DNA of 64,000 nt from Rhodospirillaceae bacterium (GCA_006969625.1 CP030885.1:4413430-4477429), one strand, 5' to 3'. Positions 1-9,888 are shown, counted from the first letter of the stretch. Translations and numbers: made by a program. The notes: generated from the sequence alone by a model not told the origin.

Positions 1-1
1 G

Positions 2-916
2 GTGGTCGCCGCGGTCGGCGGCCTCAACACCCTGATCGACTTCCGCTACCGCCAGCACTTCAAGGCCAGGCGCGGCACCGACGGCATGGGCCGCGACCGC
101 ACCGGCGCCGGCGGCGCCGACCTGGTTGTCGAGGTGCCGGTCGGCACCCAGGTGCTGGACGAGGACAAGGACTTCGTGCTCGCCGACCTGACGGAAGAGG
201 GCCAGCGGGTGGTGCTGGCCCGGGGCGGGCGCGGCGGCCTGGGCAACGCCGCCTTCAAGTCCTCCACCAACCGCGCGCCGCGCCGCGCCGATCCCGGCAC
301 GCCGGGCGAGGAGCGCTGGGTCTGGCTGCGCCTGAAGCTGATCGCCGATGCCGGGCTGGTCGGCCTGCCCAATGCCGGCAAGTCGACCTTCCTCAGCCGC
401 GTCTCGCGTGCCCGGCCGAAAATCGCCGACTATCCCTTCACCACCCTGCACCCCCACCTCGGCGTGGTCGGCGCCGGCGAGGAGGAGTTCGTCATCGCCG
501 ACATCCCCGGCCTGATCGAAGGGGCGCACGAAGGCGCCGGGCTGGGCACGCGCTTCCTCGGCCACATCGAGCGCTGCCGCGTGCTGCTGCACCTGGTGGA
601 CGGCACCCAGGACGACCCCGTCGCCGCCTGGCGCACCGTGCGCGCCGAACTGGCCGGCTACGGCGCCGGACTCGACGACAAGCCGGAGGTCTTGGCGCTC
701 AACAAGGTGGACGCCGTGACCGCCGAGGAGCTGAAGGCCAAGGCCGAGGCGCTGGAGGCCGCGACGGGCGTCCAGCCGATCCTGTGCTCCGGCGTCAGCG
801 GCGACGGCGTGCCGACGGTGCTCGGCGCGCTGCTCGAGGCGATCCGCGCCGCCGAGCAGGCGGAGGCGGCCGGGCGCGCCGAGACGGCGGACGCGCAGGA
901 GGGCTGGCGGCCATGA
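2..916 (+). CDS. obgE: GTPase ObgE/CgtA (5' end cut by window)
   Basis: Ribosome-associated GTPase of the Obg family, acting in late 50S assembly and stress control. The window opens inside the glycine-rich N-terminal Obg fold ([12 protein letters not shown]), so roughly the first 40 residues are missing. The G domain follows: G1 GLPNAGKST near fragment residue 120, G3 DIPGLIEGA near 167, G4 NKVD near 234, and an SGVSG stretch in the G5 position. The protein ends soon after the G domain with a short charged tail, as in many alphaproteobacteria. Its stop overlaps the proB start (ATGA), indicating translational coupling. Identity is secure; only the true start is unseen. Confidence 0.97.
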   Translation: MVAAVGGLNTLIDFRYRQHFKARRGTDGMGRDRTGAGGADLVVEVPVGTQVLDEDKDFVLADLTEEGQRVVLARGGRGGLGNAAFKSSTNRAPRRADPGTPGEERWVWLRLKLIADAGLVGLPNAGKSTFLSRVSRARPKIADYPFTTLHPHLGVVGAGEEEFVIADIPGLIEGAHEGAGLGTRFLGHIERCRVLLHLVDGTQDDPVAAWRTVRAELAGYGAGLDDKPEVLALNKVDAVTAEELKAKAEALEAATGVQPILCSGVSGDGVPTVLGALLEAIRAAEQAEAAGRAETADAQEGWRP

Positions 917-2064
917 GCCAGGCGCTGGAGGCGGCGCGCCCCGACGTCCCCGGGCTGGCGCGGGCGCGCCGGCTGGTGGTCAAGATCGGCTCGGCCCTGC
1001 TGGTCGAGGAGGCGAGCGGCGCGATCCGCCAGGACTGGCTGGAGGCGCTGGCCGCCGACCTGGTCGCCTTGCGCGGGCGCGGCTGCGAGGTGCTGGTGGT
1101 CTCCTCCGGCGCCATCGCGGTGGGGCGCCACACGCTCGGCCTGCGCCGCGGCAAGCTGAAGCTGGAGCACAAGCAGGCGGCGGCGGCGACCGGCCAGATC
1201 CGCCTGGCGCACGCCTATCAGGCGGCCCTGGCGCCGCACGGGGTCACGGTGGCCCAGGTACTGCTGACCCTGGACGACACCGAGGAGCGGCGCCGCCACC
1301 TGAACGCCCGCGCCACCCTGGACACTCTGCTGCGCCTCGGCGCCGTGCCTGTGATCAACGAGAACGACACTGTGGCGACGAGCGAGATCCGCTTCGGCGA
1401 CAACGACCGGCTGGGCGCGCGCGTCGCCGCCATGGTCAATGCCGATACCCTGGTGCTGCTGAGCGACATCGACGGGCTCTACACCGGCGATCCGCGGCGC
1501 GATGCGCAGGCGCGTCACCTGCCGGTGGTTCCGGCGATCACGCCGGAGATCGAGGCGATGGGCGGCGAGGCGCCCAGCGGCTACTCCTCCGGCGGCATGG
1601 TCACCAAGCTGGCCGCAGCCAAGATCGCGGTCGATGCCGGCTGCCGCATGGTGATCGCCAGCGGCCGGCGACTGCACCCGCTGCGCGCGCTGGAGGAGGG
1701 CGCGCGCTGCACCTGGTTCCTGACCGAGGTGACGCCGCGCGCCGCCCGCAAGCAGTGGATCGCCGGCACCCTGCAGCCGGCCGGGCGGCTGAGCGTCGAT
1801 GCCGGCGCGCTGACGGCGCTGAAGGCCGGCAAGTCGCTGCTGCCGGCCGGGGTCACCGCCGTCGAGGGACGCTTCGAGCGCGGCGACGCGGTCGCCGTCG
1901 CCGGCCCCGACGGCCGCGAGGTGGCGCGCGGCCTGTCCGCCTACGGCGCCGAGGACGCGCGCCGCATCGCCGGGCAGAACAGCCGAGACATCGAAGGCCT
2001 GCTCGGCTACCGTGGCCGAGAGGAGCTGATCCACCGTGACGACCTGGTGTTGACCCAGCCGTGA
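913..2064 (+). CDS. proB: Glutamate 5-kinase
   Basis: First enzyme of proline synthesis: ATP-dependent phosphorylation of L-glutamate to gamma-glutamyl phosphate in the cytoplasm. The 383-residue protein has the amino-acid kinase fold with [12 protein letters not shown] at the N-terminus, [14 protein letters not shown] and [12 protein letters not shown] motifs, and a C-terminal PUA domain from about residue 285. The ATG at 913 is chosen because it overlaps the obgE stop (ATGA) and sits just ahead of the conserved N-terminus; the frame stays open upstream but only within obgE. It lies next to proA, the usual obgE-proB-proA order of alphaproteobacteria. Feedback inhibition by proline is a family property, not something visible here. 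Confidence 0.96.
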   Translation: MSQALEAARPDVPGLARARRLVVKIGSALLVEEASGAIRQDWLEALAADLVALRGRGCEVLVVSSGAIAVGRHTLGLRRGKLKLEHKQAAAATGQIRLAHAYQAALAPHGVTVAQVLLTLDDTEERRRHLNARATLDTLLRLGAVPVINENDTVATSEIRFGDNDRLGARVAAMVNADTLVLLSDIDGLYTGDPRRDAQARHLPVVPAITPEIEAMGGEAPSGYSSGGMVTKLAAAKIAVDAGCRMVIASGRRLHPLRALEEGARCTWFLTEVTPRAARKQWIAGTLQPAGRLSVDAGALTALKAGKSLLPAGVTAVEGRFERGDAVAVAGPDGREVARGLSAYGAEDARRIAGQNSRDIEGLLGYRGREELIHRDDLVLTQP

Positions 2065-2182
2065 GGGCGCGGGTCCGCCGAATCCGGCCGCGGTCGGCTG
2101 CCCGGGCAAGCGGCCAAAGGCCGCCGGTTCGAAGAGCGGCCAGGGGCCGCTGTGCTGCTTGCCAGAAAGACATGTGGACGCC

Positions 2183-3472
2183 ATGACCGCCGAAGCGCTT
2201 TTGAAGCCCGAGACCAGCGACCTCGAAGCCGAGATGCAGGCGATCGGCCATGCCGCGCGCGCCGCCGCCGCCGTGCTCGCCACCACCCCGGCGGAAACCA
2301 AGGTTACCGCCCTGCGTGCCGCCGCCGCCGCCCTGCGCGCCGGCCTGCCGGCGATCCTGGCGGCCAACCGGCAGGACATGACGGCCGCGCGCGCCCGTGG
2401 CCTGACGCCGGCGCTGCTCGACCGTCTGGAACTGAGCCAGGCGCGGGTCGAGGCGATGGCCCGCGGCGTCGAGGAGATCGCCGAGCAGCCCGATCCGGTC
2501 GGCCGCGTGCTGGCGCGCTGGGAGCGCCCCAACGGCCTGATCATCGAGCGGGTCAGCGTGCCGCTGGGCGTCATCGGCATCGTCTACGAGAGCCGGCCCA
2601 ACGTCACCGCCGACGCCGGCGCGCTCTGCCTGAAGTCGGGCAACGCGGCGATCCTGCGCGGCGGCTCGGAATCCTTCCACTCGTCCGGCGCGATCCTGGC
2701 GGCCCTGCACAAGGGTCTGGCCGCCGCCGGCCTGCCGGAGACCTGCCTGCAGCGCCCGCCCAGCACCGACCGCGCCGCCGTCGGCCATCTGCTGCGCATG
2801 CACGGGCTGGTCGACGTGATCGTGCCGCGCGGCGGCAAGGGCCTGATCGCGCGCGTGCTGGCGGAGGCGCGGGTTCCGGTGCTGGCGCACCTGGAGGGCA
2901 ACTGCCACGTCTACCTGCACGCAGCATCCGACCCGGCCAAGGCGCTGGCGATCGCGGTCAACGCGAAGATGCGGCGCACCTCCATCTGCGGCGCCGCAGA
3001 GACCCTGCTGGTCGACCGCAGCGCCGCCGAGGCCCTGCTGCCGCCGATCCTGGACGCCCTGGCCGAGGCGGGGTGCGAGCTGCGCGGCGACGCCGTGGTG
3101 CAGGGGCTGGACCCGCGCGTGAAGCCGGCCAGCGAGGCCGACTGGGACACGGAATTCCTGGACGCGGTGCTGGCGATCAAGACGGTCGAGGGGCTGGATG
3201 CGGCGCTGGCGCACATCGACCGGCACGGCTCGCACCACACCGACGCCATCGTCACCGAGGATCCGCAGGCCGCCGAGACGTTCCTCGCGCGCGTCGATTC
3301 GGCGATCGTGCTGCACAACGCCTCGACCCAGTTCGCCGACGGCGGCGAGTTCGGCATGGGCGCGGAGATCGGCATCGCCACCGGGCGCCTGCACGCCCGC
3401 GGGCCGGTCGGCGCCAACGAGCTGACAAGCTACAAGTACCGGGTGCGCGGCCAGGGCCAGACGCGGCCCTAG
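2183..3472 (+). CDS. proA: Gamma-glutamyl phosphate reductase
   Basis: Second step of proline synthesis: NADPH-dependent reduction of gamma-glutamyl phosphate to glutamate 5-semialdehyde. The 429-residue protein belongs to the aldehyde dehydrogenase superfamily. It has [16 protein letters not shown] in the N-terminal half, GSESFHSS, and the catalytic cysteine in [10 protein letters not shown]. The C-terminus ends in the usual [12 protein letters not shown] type of motif. The start is uncertain: ATG 2183 follows a GAAAGA stretch, while TTG 2159 and GTG 2174 are also in frame and would add up to eight residues. It lies 118 bp behind proB, enough room for a separate promoter, though none is obvious. 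Confidence 0.95.
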   Translation: MTAEALLKPETSDLEAEMQAIGHAARAAAAVLATTPAETKVTALRAAAAALRAGLPAILAANRQDMTAARARGLTPALLDRLELSQARVEAMARGVEEIAEQPDPVGRVLARWERPNGLIIERVSVPLGVIGIVYESRPNVTADAGALCLKSGNAAILRGGSESFHSSGAILAALHKGLAAAGLPETCLQRPPSTDRAAVGHLLRMHGLVDVIVPRGGKGLIARVLAEARVPVLAHLEGNCHVYLHAASDPAKALAIAVNAKMRRTSICGAAETLLVDRSAAEALLPPILDALAEAGCELRGDAVVQGLDPRVKPASEADWDTEFLDAVLAIKTVEGLDAALAHIDRHGSHHTDAIVTEDPQAAETFLARVDSAIVLHNASTQFADGGEFGMGAEIGIATGRLHARGPVGANELTSYKYRVRGQGQTRP

Positions 3473-3488
3473 GACCTGCCGGCCGCCC

Positions 3489-4220
3489 ATGGCTCCTGCT
3501 CGGCTGCGGCCACCCCCCTTCGTGACGCGGCGCCGTCTGGCGGCAGAGCTGGGCCATCGCCTGCCGCCGCCCGGCGCGCGCATCGGCCTGCTCGGCGGGT
3601 CCTTCAATCCCGCCCATGCCGGGCATCGCCACATCTGCGAGCAGGCGCTGAAGCGCCTGCAGTTGGATGAGGTCTGGTGGCTGGTCAGCCCGCAGAACCC
3701 ACTGAAGCCGGCGGCCGGCATGGGCCGGCTGGCCGACCGTCTGGAGCGCGCCCGCGCGGTCGCCGGGCATCCGCGCATCAGAGTGACGGCGCTGGAGCGC
3801 CTGCTGCGCTCGACCCTGACGGCCGAGACCCTGACGGCGCTCGCCGGCTGGTTCCCGCAGGTGCGCTTCGTCTGGCTGATGGGCGCCGACAACCTGGCGC
3901 AGGTGCACCGCTGGGCCGCCTGGCAAGAAATTTTTCACACCGTCGGCGTTGCGGTGCTCGACCGCCCTGCCTATTCTTTGGCTCCATTGGCCGGGAAAGC
4001 CGCGCGCCGATTCGCCCGCGCCCGCGTTCCGGAACCGCACGCCGGGACGCTCGCGTTCGAGCCGCCGCCGGCATGGACCTTCCTCCATATCCCCAGGTCC
4101 GCCCTCTCGGCCACGGCGTTGAGGGCCCGCGCGCCCTCGCCGGGCTCGCGCGAGACCGACGAGGAAAGCGGGCCGCTTGGTGGTCGCCGCGACGGCGCCG
4201 CCGCAGCGACACGAGGGTGA
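3489..4220 (+). CDS. nadD: Nicotinate-nucleotide adenylyltransferase
   Basis: Joins nicotinate mononucleotide and ATP to give deamido-NAD, the penultimate step of NAD synthesis. The 243-residue protein shows the nucleotidyltransferase signature GSFNPAHAGH near residue 38, WLVSPQNPLK (the LxPxxxPPHK-like region) and, near the C-terminus, IPRSALSATALR, which matches the ISSTxIR substrate motif in position but is degenerate. About 20 residues precede the fold and another 25 low-complexity residues follow it. It forms the standard nadD-rsfS-rlmH cluster, and its stop overlaps the rsfS GTG start (GTGA). Confidence 0.95.
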   Translation: MAPARLRPPPFVTRRRLAAELGHRLPPPGARIGLLGGSFNPAHAGHRHICEQALKRLQLDEVWWLVSPQNPLKPAAGMGRLADRLERARAVAGHPRIRVTALERLLRSTLTAETLTALAGWFPQVRFVWLMGADNLAQVHRWAAWQEIFHTVGVAVLDRPAYSLAPLAGKAARRFARARVPEPHAGTLAFEPPPAWTFLHIPRSALSATALRARAPSPGSRETDEESGPLGGRRDGAAAATRG

Positions 4221-4642
4221 CAGCCATACTCGACCGCACCGCGACGCACAGCGTCCCTCAAGCCACGGCCCCCGTCGCCTCCGCCGATGCGGAAGGCAGC
4301 CGCCACTTGGTCGACCTGATCCGGACCTCGCTCGAAGACGACAAGGCGGAAGACATCGTCGTCATCGACCTTGCCGGGAAATCCTCCATCGCCGACTACA
4401 TGGTGATCGCCAGCGGCCGCTCGACGCGGCAGGTGGGCGCGATCGCCGAGAAGCTGCAGCAGCGCCTCAAGGCTGCGGGCTACGGCCCGGTCTCGGCCGA
4501 GGGTACGCGGACCTGCGACTGGGTGGTGGTGGATGCGCTCGACGTGGTCGTCCATATCTTCCGGCCCGAGGTTCGCGAGTTCTACAACCTCGAGAAGATG
4601 TGGCAGACCCCGAGCCGGCCGGCCCGGGCAATCAACGCCTGA
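4217..4642 (+). CDS. rsfS: Ribosome silencing factor RsfS
   Basis: RsfS (Iojap family) binds ribosomal protein L14 on the 50S subunit and blocks joining with 30S, slowing translation in poor growth conditions. The 141-residue product carries the compact RsfS domain from about residue 25 (DKAEDIVVIDLAGKSSIADY, IASGRSTRQV, CDWVVVDALDVVVHIF) and ends with the typical YNLEKMW motif. GTG 4217 is chosen because it overlaps the nadD stop in a GTGA; the frame remains open upstream but the preceding codons only shadow nadD. The order nadD-rsfS-rlmH is widely conserved. Confidence 0.95.
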   Translation: MTAILDRTATHSVPQATAPVASADAEGSRHLVDLIRTSLEDDKAEDIVVIDLAGKSSIADYMVIASGRSTRQVGAIAEKLQQRLKAAGYGPVSAEGTRTCDWVVVDALDVVVHIFRPEVREFYNLEKMWQTPSRPARAINA

Positions 4643-4727
4643 GGCTTCGCCGCCTTCCGCATCCCGGCGGAAGCGGTTCCGGCGTGGACGCGCCGCGCGC
4701 AAGGCTGTGCGCGGCAAAGGGGGCGAG

Positions 4728-5198
4728 ATGCCCGTGGTGCTGGCGGCCGTCGGCCGCGCGAAACCCGGCGCGATGCGCGATCTCTTCGACGACTACGCCG
4801 GCCGTCTCGGCCGGGGTCCCCTGGGCGGCCTGGAGTTGCGCGAGGTCGAGGAGCGGCGCCCGCTGGCGCCGAACGAACTTGCCGCCCGCGAGGCCGAGCT
4901 GCTGCGCGCCGCCCTGCCCGCCGGCGCCGTGCGCATCGCCCTCGATGCCCGCGGTCAGGCGCTCGACAGCGAAGGCTTGGCCCGGCGGTTGGGCACTTGG
5001 CTGGACGAGGGCCGGCGCACCTTGGGATTCTGGATCGGCGGCGCCGAGGGGCTGGCGCCGGGCCTGCGGCGCGACGCCGAGTTGGTGCTTTCCTTTGGCC
5101 GCATGACCTGGCCGCACATGCTGGTGCGCACTCTGCTCGCCGAGCAGCTCTTCCGGGCCGAGACGATCCTGACCGGCCACCCTTACCACCGGGCCTGA
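4728..5198 (+). CDS. rlmH: 23S rRNA (pseudouridine1915-N3)-methyltransferase
   Basis: SPOUT-class methyltransferase that methylates pseudouridine 1915 in helix 69 of 23S rRNA using S-adenosylmethionine, acting on whole 70S ribosomes. The 156-residue length is normal. The knot region is seen as LGFWIGGAEGL, LVLSFGRMTWPHMLVRTLLAEQLFRA, and the C-terminal substrate loop GHPYHRA. The start at ATG 4728 lies directly behind a GGGGGCGAG ribosome binding site and in front of the conserved N-terminal beta strand; longer versions reach back into rsfS. Identity is firm. Confidence 0.95.
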   Translation: MPVVLAAVGRAKPGAMRDLFDDYAGRLGRGPLGGLELREVEERRPLAPNELAAREAELLRAALPAGAVRIALDARGQALDSEGLARRLGTWLDEGRRTLGFWIGGAEGLAPGLRRDAELVLSFGRMTWPHMLVRTLLAEQLFRAETILTGHPYHRA

Positions 5199-5262
5199 CG
5201 CGATGCGCCGCACTCCGCGCCATGCCCCATTTCCGACGCATCCGCCCGGCAGACTGCGCGGC

Positions 5263-6603
5263 ATGAAGGGCTGGACGTTGCTGCCCCTGCTGCTGCTGTT
5301 CGCCGCGCCGGCCGTGGCGCAAAGCGATGGCGGCGACCCGCGCGCGCGGCTCGAGGAGCTGCAGCGGGCGATCGAGGCGGGGCGCGCCGAGGAAAGCGCC
5401 GCCCAGGCCCGCTTCCGCGCCCTGCAGACCGAGGTGGCTCGGCTGCGGCAGGAGTCGATCGCCGCGGCTGCCCGCGCCCAGGACCTGGAGCGCGCGCTCT
5501 CGACGGCGGAGGTCGCCGTCGCCTTCCGCCGCGCCTCGGAGATGCGCCAGCGCGCCCGGCTGGCCGCGCGCAATGCCCAACTCGGCGTCACCCTGGGGGC
5601 GCTGCAGCGCATCGCCCTGCAGCCACCGGAGACGCTGCTGACTTCGCCCGGCAACGCATTGCAGACGGCGCGCTCGGCGCTGCTGCTCTCGACCACCGTG
5701 CCGGAGCTGGAGCGACGCGCCGCGCTGGTGCGCACGGAGGTCGAGCGGCTGGCCGCCCTGACAGCGGCGACCGCGGCCGAGCGCGACGCCGTGGCGGCGA
5801 CCCGCGCCGATCTGGAGGCGCAGCAGGCGCGGCTGCAGGAGCTGGCGGCGCAAAGGATCTCGTTGCAGCAGCAGGCGCTCGCCGACAGCGCCGCCGCCGC
5901 CGCGCGGGTCCAGGCGCTGGCCGACCAGGCCGCCGACGTGCAGGAGCTGCTGCGCGAGCTGGCCGCCGAAGCGGCGGCGCGGCGCCAGCGCGAGGCGGAC
6001 GCCGCGCTGGCGGCGCTGGAACGGGTCGAGCGGGCCCGCCGGTCCGGGCGCGCCGAGATCGAGGAGCTGCGCGCCGAGCCGGCGCCGGACGTCGCCCGCG
6101 CACGCGAAGCGGCGCCGGCCGAGGCGGCACCGGCGCGCCTGGCCGCCGTCCCGGCGACGCCGCTGGAGCGGCCCGGCAGCGTGCGCGCCTTTCCGGCGCG
6201 CGGCGACAGCCTGCGGTTGCCGGTCGCCGGCAGCCTGGCGGTCGGTTTCGGCGAATCCCTTGCCGGCGGCATCGACGCCCGCGCGCGCGGGATCTATATG
6301 GAGACGCGAGACGGTGCGCAGGTGGTCGCGCCGTTCGACGGGCAGGTGGTCTTCGCCGGGCACTTCCGGCGCTATGGGCTGTTGTTGATCATCGAACACG
6401 ACGGGCGATACCATAGCCTCTTGTCCGGGCTGGAGCGGATCGATGCCGTCGTGGGTCAGTGGGTGCTGGCCGGAGAGCCGGTCGGCGTAATGGCGCGCCG
6501 CGCTGCGGGCGGCCCGCGCCTCTACTACGAACTGCGACGCGACGGCCAGCCCATCGACCCCCTGCCGTGGCTGGCGATGGACGAGGAAAGAGCGAGAGGC
6601 TGA
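5263..6603 (+). CDS. EnvC-like murein hydrolase activator (coiled coil plus M23 domain)
   Basis: Periplasmic protein of the EnvC/LytM type that in other bacteria switches on amidases at the division site. The start at ATG 5263 gives a clear signal peptide (LLPLLLLFAAPAVAQ). Residues about 25-300 are an Ala/Glu/Arg-rich coiled coil and the last 130 form an M23/LytM domain. The domain looks catalytically degenerate: the usual HxGxD metal ligands read GGIDA and the final HxH is missing its second histidine (YHSLLSGL). This suits a regulator rather than an enzyme. The stop overlaps the ctpA start (TGATG), the common envC-ctpA arrangement. Confidence 0.88.
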   Translation: MKGWTLLPLLLLFAAPAVAQSDGGDPRARLEELQRAIEAGRAEESAAQARFRALQTEVARLRQESIAAAARAQDLERALSTAEVAVAFRRASEMRQRARLAARNAQLGVTLGALQRIALQPPETLLTSPGNALQTARSALLLSTTVPELERRAALVRTEVERLAALTAATAAERDAVAATRADLEAQQARLQELAAQRISLQQQALADSAAAAARVQALADQAADVQELLRELAAEAAARRQREADAALAALERVERARRSGRAEIEELRAEPAPDVARAREAAPAEAAPARLAAVPATPLERPGSVRAFPARGDSLRLPVAGSLAVGFGESLAGGIDARARGIYMETRDGAQVVAPFDGQVVFAGHFRRYGLLLIIEHDGRYHSLLSGLERIDAVVGQWVLAGEPVGVMARRAAGGPRLYYELRRDGQPIDPLPWLAMDEERARG

Positions 6604-7928
6604 TGCGCTTTGCGAAAACGGCGGCCGTGGCCGTCATCTGCGCCGCTGTCGCGGTGCCGGCCGCGGTGAGCCTGCTGCCCCAGGCGACCGCCCAGAGCGG
6701 CGACCAGGACGAGATCTTCCGGCAACTGAAGGTCTTCGCCGACGTCTTCGAGCGCGTACGCGCTGAGTATGTCGAGGAGGTCAGCGACGAGCAGCTCGTC
6801 GAGGCCGCCATCCAGGGCATGCTGAGCGACCTGGACCCGCACTCCAGCTATCTGGACGCCGACAGCTTCCAGGACATGCAGGTGCAGACGCGGGGCGAGT
6901 TCGGCGGTCTCGGCATCGAGGTCACGATGGAGAATGGCCTGGTCAAGGTGGTCTCGCCGATCGACGACACGCCGGCCTTCCGGGCGGGAGTCGAGGCGGG
7001 CGACCTGATCACCCACATCGACGGCGAGCCGGTCGTCGGCCTCGACCTTTCCGAGGCGGTGGACATGATGCGCGGGCCGGTCGGCACGACGATCAGCATT
7101 ACCGTGCGCCGCGCCGAGGAGGAGCCCTTCGACATCAGCATCGAGCGCGACATCATCACCGTGCAGTCGGTGCGCTCGCGCCTGGAGGGCGACATCGGCT
7201 ACGTGCGGATCACCGCCTTCAACGAGCAGACCATGCCCGGTCTGGAAGAGGCGGTCACCGCCTTCAAGGAAGAGCTCGACGACGAGCTGGGCGGGCTGGT
7301 GCTCGACCTGCGCAACAATCCGGGCGGCCTGCTCGACCAGGCCGTCGGCGTGTCGGACGCCTTCCTGGAGCGCGGCGAGATCGTCTCCACGCGTGGGCGC
7401 TACGAGGAGGACTCCAGCCGCTACAACGCACGCAACGGCGACCTGATCGAGGGCCTGCCGATGGTGGTGCTGATCAACGGCGGCTCGGCCTCGGCCTCGG
7501 AGATCGTGGCGGGGGCGCTGCAGGACCACCGCCGCGCCATAGTCATGGGCACCAAGTCCTTCGGCAAGGGCTCTGTGCAGACCATCATGCCGCTGGGCAG
7601 CGCCGGCGCCATGCGCCTGACCACGGCACGCTACTACACGCCGTCCGGGCGCTCCATCCAGGCCAAGGGCATCGAGCCGGACATCCTGGTCGAGCGCGCC
7701 CGCCTGGAGGCGATCGAGGGCCCCTTGCGGCGGAGCGAAGCGGAGCTGCGCGGGCATCTGGAGGGCGACGACGAAGGCCAGAGCGAGGCGCCGGCCACCG
7801 GCGAGCCGGGCGCCGACGAGGACGCCGTCGCCGAAGCCGCGGATCTGGCCGCCGAAGATTATCAACTCGCCCGCGCCCTCGACCTGCTGCGCGGCCTGGT
7901 GCTGTTCAACCAGCGCGCCGTGAACTGA
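6603..7928 (+). CDS. ctpA: S41 family C-terminal processing protease
   Basis: Periplasmic serine protease that trims or degrades proteins from their C-termini. The 441-residue protein starts at ATG 6603, which overlaps the upstream stop, and has a signal peptide (MRFAKTAAVAVICAAVAVPA). A PDZ domain spans about residues 85-165 (GGLGIEVTMENGLVKVVSP, MRGPVGT). The S41 catalytic core has the nucleophile serine in GGSASASEI near residue 294 and the lysine in KSFGKGSVQT near residue 321. A Glu/Ala-rich acidic tail follows. The coupling to the EnvC-like gene suggests joint work in cell envelope turnover. Confidence 0.94.
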   Translation: MRFAKTAAVAVICAAVAVPAAVSLLPQATAQSGDQDEIFRQLKVFADVFERVRAEYVEEVSDEQLVEAAIQGMLSDLDPHSSYLDADSFQDMQVQTRGEFGGLGIEVTMENGLVKVVSPIDDTPAFRAGVEAGDLITHIDGEPVVGLDLSEAVDMMRGPVGTTISITVRRAEEEPFDISIERDIITVQSVRSRLEGDIGYVRITAFNEQTMPGLEEAVTAFKEELDDELGGLVLDLRNNPGGLLDQAVGVSDAFLERGEIVSTRGRYEEDSSRYNARNGDLIEGLPMVVLINGGSASASEIVAGALQDHRRAIVMGTKSFGKGSVQTIMPLGSAGAMRLTTARYYTPSGRSIQAKGIEPDILVERARLEAIEGPLRRSEAELRGHLEGDDEGQSEAPATGEPGADEDAVAEAADLAAEDYQLARALDLLRGLVLFNQRAVN

Positions 7929-7967
7929 CGCTGCCGGCGGCGCGGGGCGCACGAGGCCCGCAGGACC

Positions 7968-9311
7968 TTGGCCAGACGCGGACGTGCGAACCGGGAGGGT
8001 AGCGCTACGGGCAACGGCCCCATCGGTCCCCCGTCGATCGGCCCGGGCGCGCTCGGCGAAGGACCGATCGGCGGGCGCAGCCGTCGCCCGCGGCCGCGGC
8101 GCAGCGCCGCCGGGACCGCGCTGCTTGTGGCCTGGCTGTCGCTCGTCGGTCTGATCGCTGCGGGCGGCCTCTATGCCTTCTGGCCGCAGCTCGAAGCCCA
8201 GGTCGCGGCGCTGCCCGGCGGTGTTGTGCCGCCGGACGCGCCGATGCCGACGCGCGAGGTCGCACCCAGCCCGGCGATCCCGCCGATCGCGGACGCGCCG
8301 CCGGAACCCGACCCGGCCGCTGTGCAGCCTATGGACACCGGCACCGAGCCGGCGCCCGACGAGCAGGTCTTGGATCTTGCCGACCCCCAGGCCACGCCGC
8401 TTGCCCGCGCGAGCCCGCCGGAGCTGGAGCCGGCCGCCGACGCCGCCGACGGCGCTGCGCCTGCTTCGCCCGACGCCTCGCCGTTGGACAGGGCGTCGGA
8501 CGGGGCGTCGGCGGGGACTGCCGAAGACCAGGTGGCCGCGCTGCCGCGCGACCCGGCGCCGCCGCCCGCCCCGCCGCCGCCGCAAGAGCCGGCCTGGCAA
8601 CGCTACGCGACGCCCTTCACGGCACCGTCCGGACGGCCGCTGATCGCCATCGTGCTGACCGGCCTCGGTCTCAATGGGCCGCGCACCTTGCAGGCGATCG
8701 AGCAGTTGCCGCCGCAGGTCTCGCTGTCCTTCTCCCCCTACGGCAAGCAGACCGAGGCCTTCATGCGCACGGCCCGCGCCTTCGGCCACGAGGTGCTGCT
8801 CGACCTGCCCATGGAGCCGGCCAGCGCCGACGACCCGGGCACGCTGGCCATGCTGACCGGCCTGACGCCGGGCGCCAACCTGGAGCGGCTCGACATCGTG
8901 CTGACCCGCGGCCGCGGCTACGTCGGCGTCGTCGGCAGCTTGGGTGCACGCTTCGTCAGCAACCCGGTCGCGCTGGAGCCGGTGTTGGCCGAGCTGGCTC
9001 GGCGCGGCCTGCTCTACCTCGACAACCGCCCGCTGGATGCGCCGCTCGGCGCGCGTGTCGCCGCCGAGATGGGCATCCCGATCGCCATCAACGACCGCAG
9101 CCTGGACGCGCGCATGGCGGCGACGCCGGCGGTCGACGCCCGCCTGGCGCAGGTCGAGCGGGTCGCGCGCGAACGGGGCACCGCCGTGGCGCTGGGCGAG
9201 CCGAACCCCACGACCATCGCGCAACTGCGCGAGTGGGTGGCGACGCTGCCCGCCAAGGGCCTCGCCCTGGCGCCGATCACGGCGGTCGCCAACACCCAGC
9301 CGATCCGCTAG
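7968..9311 (+). CDS. Divergent polysaccharide deacetylase family protein
   Basis: Predicted membrane-anchored periplasmic protein of 447 residues. The N-terminus is basic, one membrane segment lies near residues 49-70 (GTALLVAWLSLVGLIAAGGL), a Pro/Ala/Asp-rich linker runs to about 215, and a divergent polysaccharide deacetylase domain (YibQ/DUF610 type) fills the rest (PLIAIVLTGLGLNGP, LLDLPMEP, YLDNRPLDAP). The Asp pair that binds metal in true deacetylases is replaced by Thr-Gly, so catalysis is doubtful. The start is TTG 7968 behind CAGGAC; no ATG precedes the membrane segment in frame. The place between ctpA and rppH is usual for this family in alphaproteobacteria. Confidence 0.82.
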   Translation: MARRGRANREGSATGNGPIGPPSIGPGALGEGPIGGRSRRPRPRRSAAGTALLVAWLSLVGLIAAGGLYAFWPQLEAQVAALPGGVVPPDAPMPTREVAPSPAIPPIADAPPEPDPAAVQPMDTGTEPAPDEQVLDLADPQATPLARASPPELEPAADAADGAAPASPDASPLDRASDGASAGTAEDQVAALPRDPAPPPAPPPPQEPAWQRYATPFTAPSGRPLIAIVLTGLGLNGPRTLQAIEQLPPQVSLSFSPYGKQTEAFMRTARAFGHEVLLDLPMEPASADDPGTLAMLTGLTPGANLERLDIVLTRGRGYVGVVGSLGARFVSNPVALEPVLAELARRGLLYLDNRPLDAPLGARVAAEMGIPIAINDRSLDARMAATPAVDARLAQVERVARERGTAVALGEPNPTTIAQLREWVATLPAKGLALAPITAVANTQPIR

Positions 9312-9320
9312 ACCCGACAG

Positions 9321-9851
9321 ATGAACCGCAGCGACACGCGCTACGATCCCGACGCCACCGGCCCGGTGCCGAGCCGGGCGGAGATGGAACGGCTGCCGTT
9401 CCGCCTCGGCGTCGGGGCGGTGCTGTTCAACCCCGACGGCCTGGTCTTCGCCGCCCAGCGCGCGGACATGATCAGCGACGCCTGGCAGATGCCGCAGGGC
9501 GGCATCGACGCCGGCGAGGACCCGCAGACGGCGGTGTTTCGCGAGCTGGAGGAGGAGATCGGCACGGCCAAGGCGCGCATCCTGGCGGAAACGCCGGACT
9601 GGCTGACCTACGACCTGCCACCAGAGTTAGTGCCCAAGCTGTGGCAGGGGCGCTACCGCGGCCAGAAGCAGAAGTGGTACGCGCTGGAGTTCCTCGGCGC
9701 CGACTCGGAGATCGATATCTTCAAGGACCCGAACCCGGAGTTCCGCGCCTGGAAGTGGGCGCGCCTGTCCGAACTGGCCGACTTCATCGTGCCCTTCAAG
9801 CGCGGCATGTACGAGCGGCTGCGCGCCGAGTTCGGCCACCTGGCCCGCTGA
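9321..9851 (+). CDS. rppH: RNA pyrophosphohydrolase
   Basis: Nudix hydrolase that removes pyrophosphate from the 5' end of transcripts and so starts RNase E-dependent decay. The 176-residue protein begins FRLGVGAVLFNPDG, has WQMPQGGIDAGEDP, and shows the complete Nudix box with REL-E-EEIGT spacing near residues 55-77. The C-terminal half (WQGRYRGQKQKWYALEF, FRAWKWA, FKRGMYE) is specific for RppH rather than for general Nudix enzymes. The gene starts 10 bp after the deacetylase-like gene and ends the plus-strand housekeeping run. Confidence 0.95.
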   Translation: MNRSDTRYDPDATGPVPSRAEMERLPFRLGVGAVLFNPDGLVFAAQRADMISDAWQMPQGGIDAGEDPQTAVFRELEEEIGTAKARILAETPDWLTYDLPPELVPKLWQGRYRGQKQKWYALEFLGADSEIDIFKDPNPEFRAWKWARLSELADFIVPFKRGMYERLRAEFGHLAR

Positions 9852-9888
9852 GCCGGCGAGACGCCGCCGTCCGGCGGGATGGACTCGA

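Noticed and set aside
658..3892. Long minus-strand frames opposite proB, proA and nadD
   Set aside because: Same reason: low-complexity translations that mirror conserved genes on the other strand.
6525..9224. Very long open frame on the minus strand (about 900 codons) opposite ctpA and the deacetylase-like gene
   Set aside because: At about 70% G+C, stop codons are rare in antisense frames. The translation is Arg/Gly/His-rich without domains, while the plus strand encodes recognisable proteins over the same bases.
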